Positions 4,839 to 5,574 of a stretch of DNA of 5,574 nucleotides are shown in pieces. Location of the stretch: NCBI GenBank assembly GCA_005877855.1, contig VBOF01000230.1:1-5574 (forward strand). The letters are read 5' to 3'. Below the pieces are notes generated by a model. It searched no databases. It worked only from the letters and a program-made list of their open reading frames with translations, and was not told where the DNA came from. This stretch comes from Nitrospirota bacterium (GTDB taxonomy: Bacteria; Nitrospirota; Nitrospiria; Nitrospirales; NS-4). The position numbers were made by a program, and so were the translations under genes. Position 1 is the first letter of the stretch. Each line of letters starts with the position of its first letter.

Positions 4839-5574
4839 AATGGGACACCGGTCGCGCAATCAGTCCCGGAGGCCTGGCTCGCCCTCGCCGGACTAGCCGG
4901 CCATGGCTCCCAGGCGCTGACCGGTGCTCCCCTGTTCGATCGGGCGAAACGCTTCCTGGTGCTTCAGCATCGCGTAGATCGTCTTCAGCATGGCCCGAGC
5001 CACCGCCGTGCGCCCCGCATTGCGACCATGCTTCCGCGCCACACGCTGGTAGAGCTGCCGAAATTGCGGCGCCCCCTTGATCGCATGCATCGACAGCTCA
5101 ATCAGAATCCAGCGTAACCACGTCGAGCCCTGTTTGGTGAGCCGCCCCAGCCGCGTCTTGCCACCGGAGGCATGCACGGACGGAACGAGCCCCGCATACG
5201 AACACAGGTGCCGACTATCGGGGAACCGGTGCACGTTGCCGATCTCGCTGAGAATCAGCAGCGCGGAGTAGGCGCCGATTCCCGGCATCGTGCACAAGAG
5301 CTGGGCCTGGGGATCAGCCTGTGCCTGCGCCTCGATCGTCTGGGCCGCCTGGGTGATCTCGTCCGTCAGGTGGGCCAACTGGCGCAGATACCCATCGAGC
5401 GCCAGCCGATAGCAGGGGCGCACCGCCACCGTGGCGAGGAACTGTCGACTCTTGACCCCGAATGCGGTCTTGGTCGGCGTGACAATCCCGTTCTTGCTCA
5501 GGATCGCGGCGATCTTGTTCTTGACTTGCGTGCGCAATCGCACCAGGGACGCCCGATAGCGGAGGATCTCCCGC
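4839..5574 (-). mobile_element. IS110-family insertion sequence, 3' part only (left boundary uncertain)
   Basis: The transposase gene enters from the right edge on the minus strand and ends at 4893. The bases left of it hold no other gene and would contain the element's end. IS110 elements lack long terminal inverted repeats and usually make no clear target duplication, so the boundary cannot be fixed from one copy; anywhere from about 4735 to 4890 is possible. A GCCGG/CCGGC stem-loop (4887-4901) overlaps the transposase stop. The other end and the N-terminal half of the transposase are outside the window. Confidence 0.6.
4893..5574 (-). CDS. IS110-family transposase, C-terminal part (partial at right edge)
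   Basis: The minus-strand frame is open from the right edge (R-E-I-L-R-Y-R-A-S-L-V-R-L-R-T-Q-V-K-N) to the TAG at 4893-4895. A GTG at 5543 lies inside the conserved R-Y-R-A-S-L-V-R-L-R stretch and is not a real start. Visible in order are the coiled-coil linker after the N-terminal domain, then the Transposase_20 domain: M-P-G-I-G-A-Y-S-A-L-L-I-L-S-E-I-G, R-F-P-D-S-R-H-L-C-S-Y-A-G-L-V-P, H-A-S-G-G (Ser codon 5168-5166, the probable catalytic serine of this family), K-Q-G-S-T-W-L-R-W-I-L and A-V-A-R-A-M-L. IS110 enzymes are DEDD/serine recombinases that insert a circular intermediate at short target sequences guided by a bridge RNA from the element. The RuvC-like DEDD domain should lie beyond the right edge. 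The visible part has no frameshift or stop, so the enzyme could be active. Confidence 0.93.
   Translation of the reverse strand, partial: REILRYRASLVRLRTQVKNKIAAILSKNGIVTPTKTAFGVKSRQFLATVAVRPCYRLALDGYLRQLAHLTDEITQAAQTIEAQAQADPQAQLLCTMPGIGAYSALLILSEIGNVHRFPDSRHLCSYAGLVPSVHASGGKTRLGRLTKQGSTWLRWILIELSMHAIKGAPQFRQLYQRVARKHGRNAGRTAVARAMLKTIYAMLKHQEAFRPIEQGSTGQRLGAMAG

Noticed and set aside
5541..5543. GTG at 5543 as the true start of the transposase
   Set aside because: Upstream codons to the window edge stay open and continue the conserved R-Y-R-A-S-L-V-R-L-R motif of IS110 transposases, so the gene clearly begins outside the window.

Overview
This window looks like chromosomal DNA from a GC-rich bacterium, most plausibly a Nitrospira-type member of the Nitrospirota. 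That is an inference from three things: a full-length archaeal-type Cdc48 ATPase in a bacterial setting, a DUF4337 membrane protein, and several copies of a short repeat built on GGGACAGGCACCTTTT, which resembles REP sequences associated with single-stranded-DNA (RAYT/IS200-like) transposases. No rRNA, tRNA or marker gene confirms the taxon.

Layout: 1-84 holds the 5' end of a minus-strand gene (DUF4258-like) that runs off the left edge. From 136 to about 2220 the region is a patchwork of gene remains separated by REP-like units. It contains a relic C-terminal tail (174-200), a short AT-richer orphan gene (219-494), a paired inverted REP element (525-603), a second copy of the same relic tail (ending 633), an intact DUF4337 gene (637-1233), a broken LysM plus M15 peptidoglycan peptidase gene (1268-1890), and the start of a rhomboid protease gene joined out of frame to the tail of a serine dehydrogenase proteinase (SDH_sah) gene (1932-2218). 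A REP unit then supplies that relic's stop codon.

The main intact gene is a 753-residue tandem AAA+ ATPase of the Cdc48/p97/VAT type (2348-4609), with every core catalytic motif present in both ATPase rings. It is followed by another REP unit with a stem-loop, a possible 34-codon gene, and the C-terminal part of an IS110-family transposase on the minus strand (4893 to the right edge). The transposase's N-terminal catalytic half lies outside the window.

Functionally, only Cdc48 and DUF4337 look intact and native. The rhomboid and SDH_sah remains just upstream of Cdc48 suggest the locus once carried a membrane-protein quality-control set (membrane protease, membrane-associated serine protease, unfoldase) that has been reduced to the unfoldase. 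No complete undescribed system is visible. The most notable signals are the pattern of deletions and truncations next to REP-like repeats, and the two relic tails whose only differences are synonymous.
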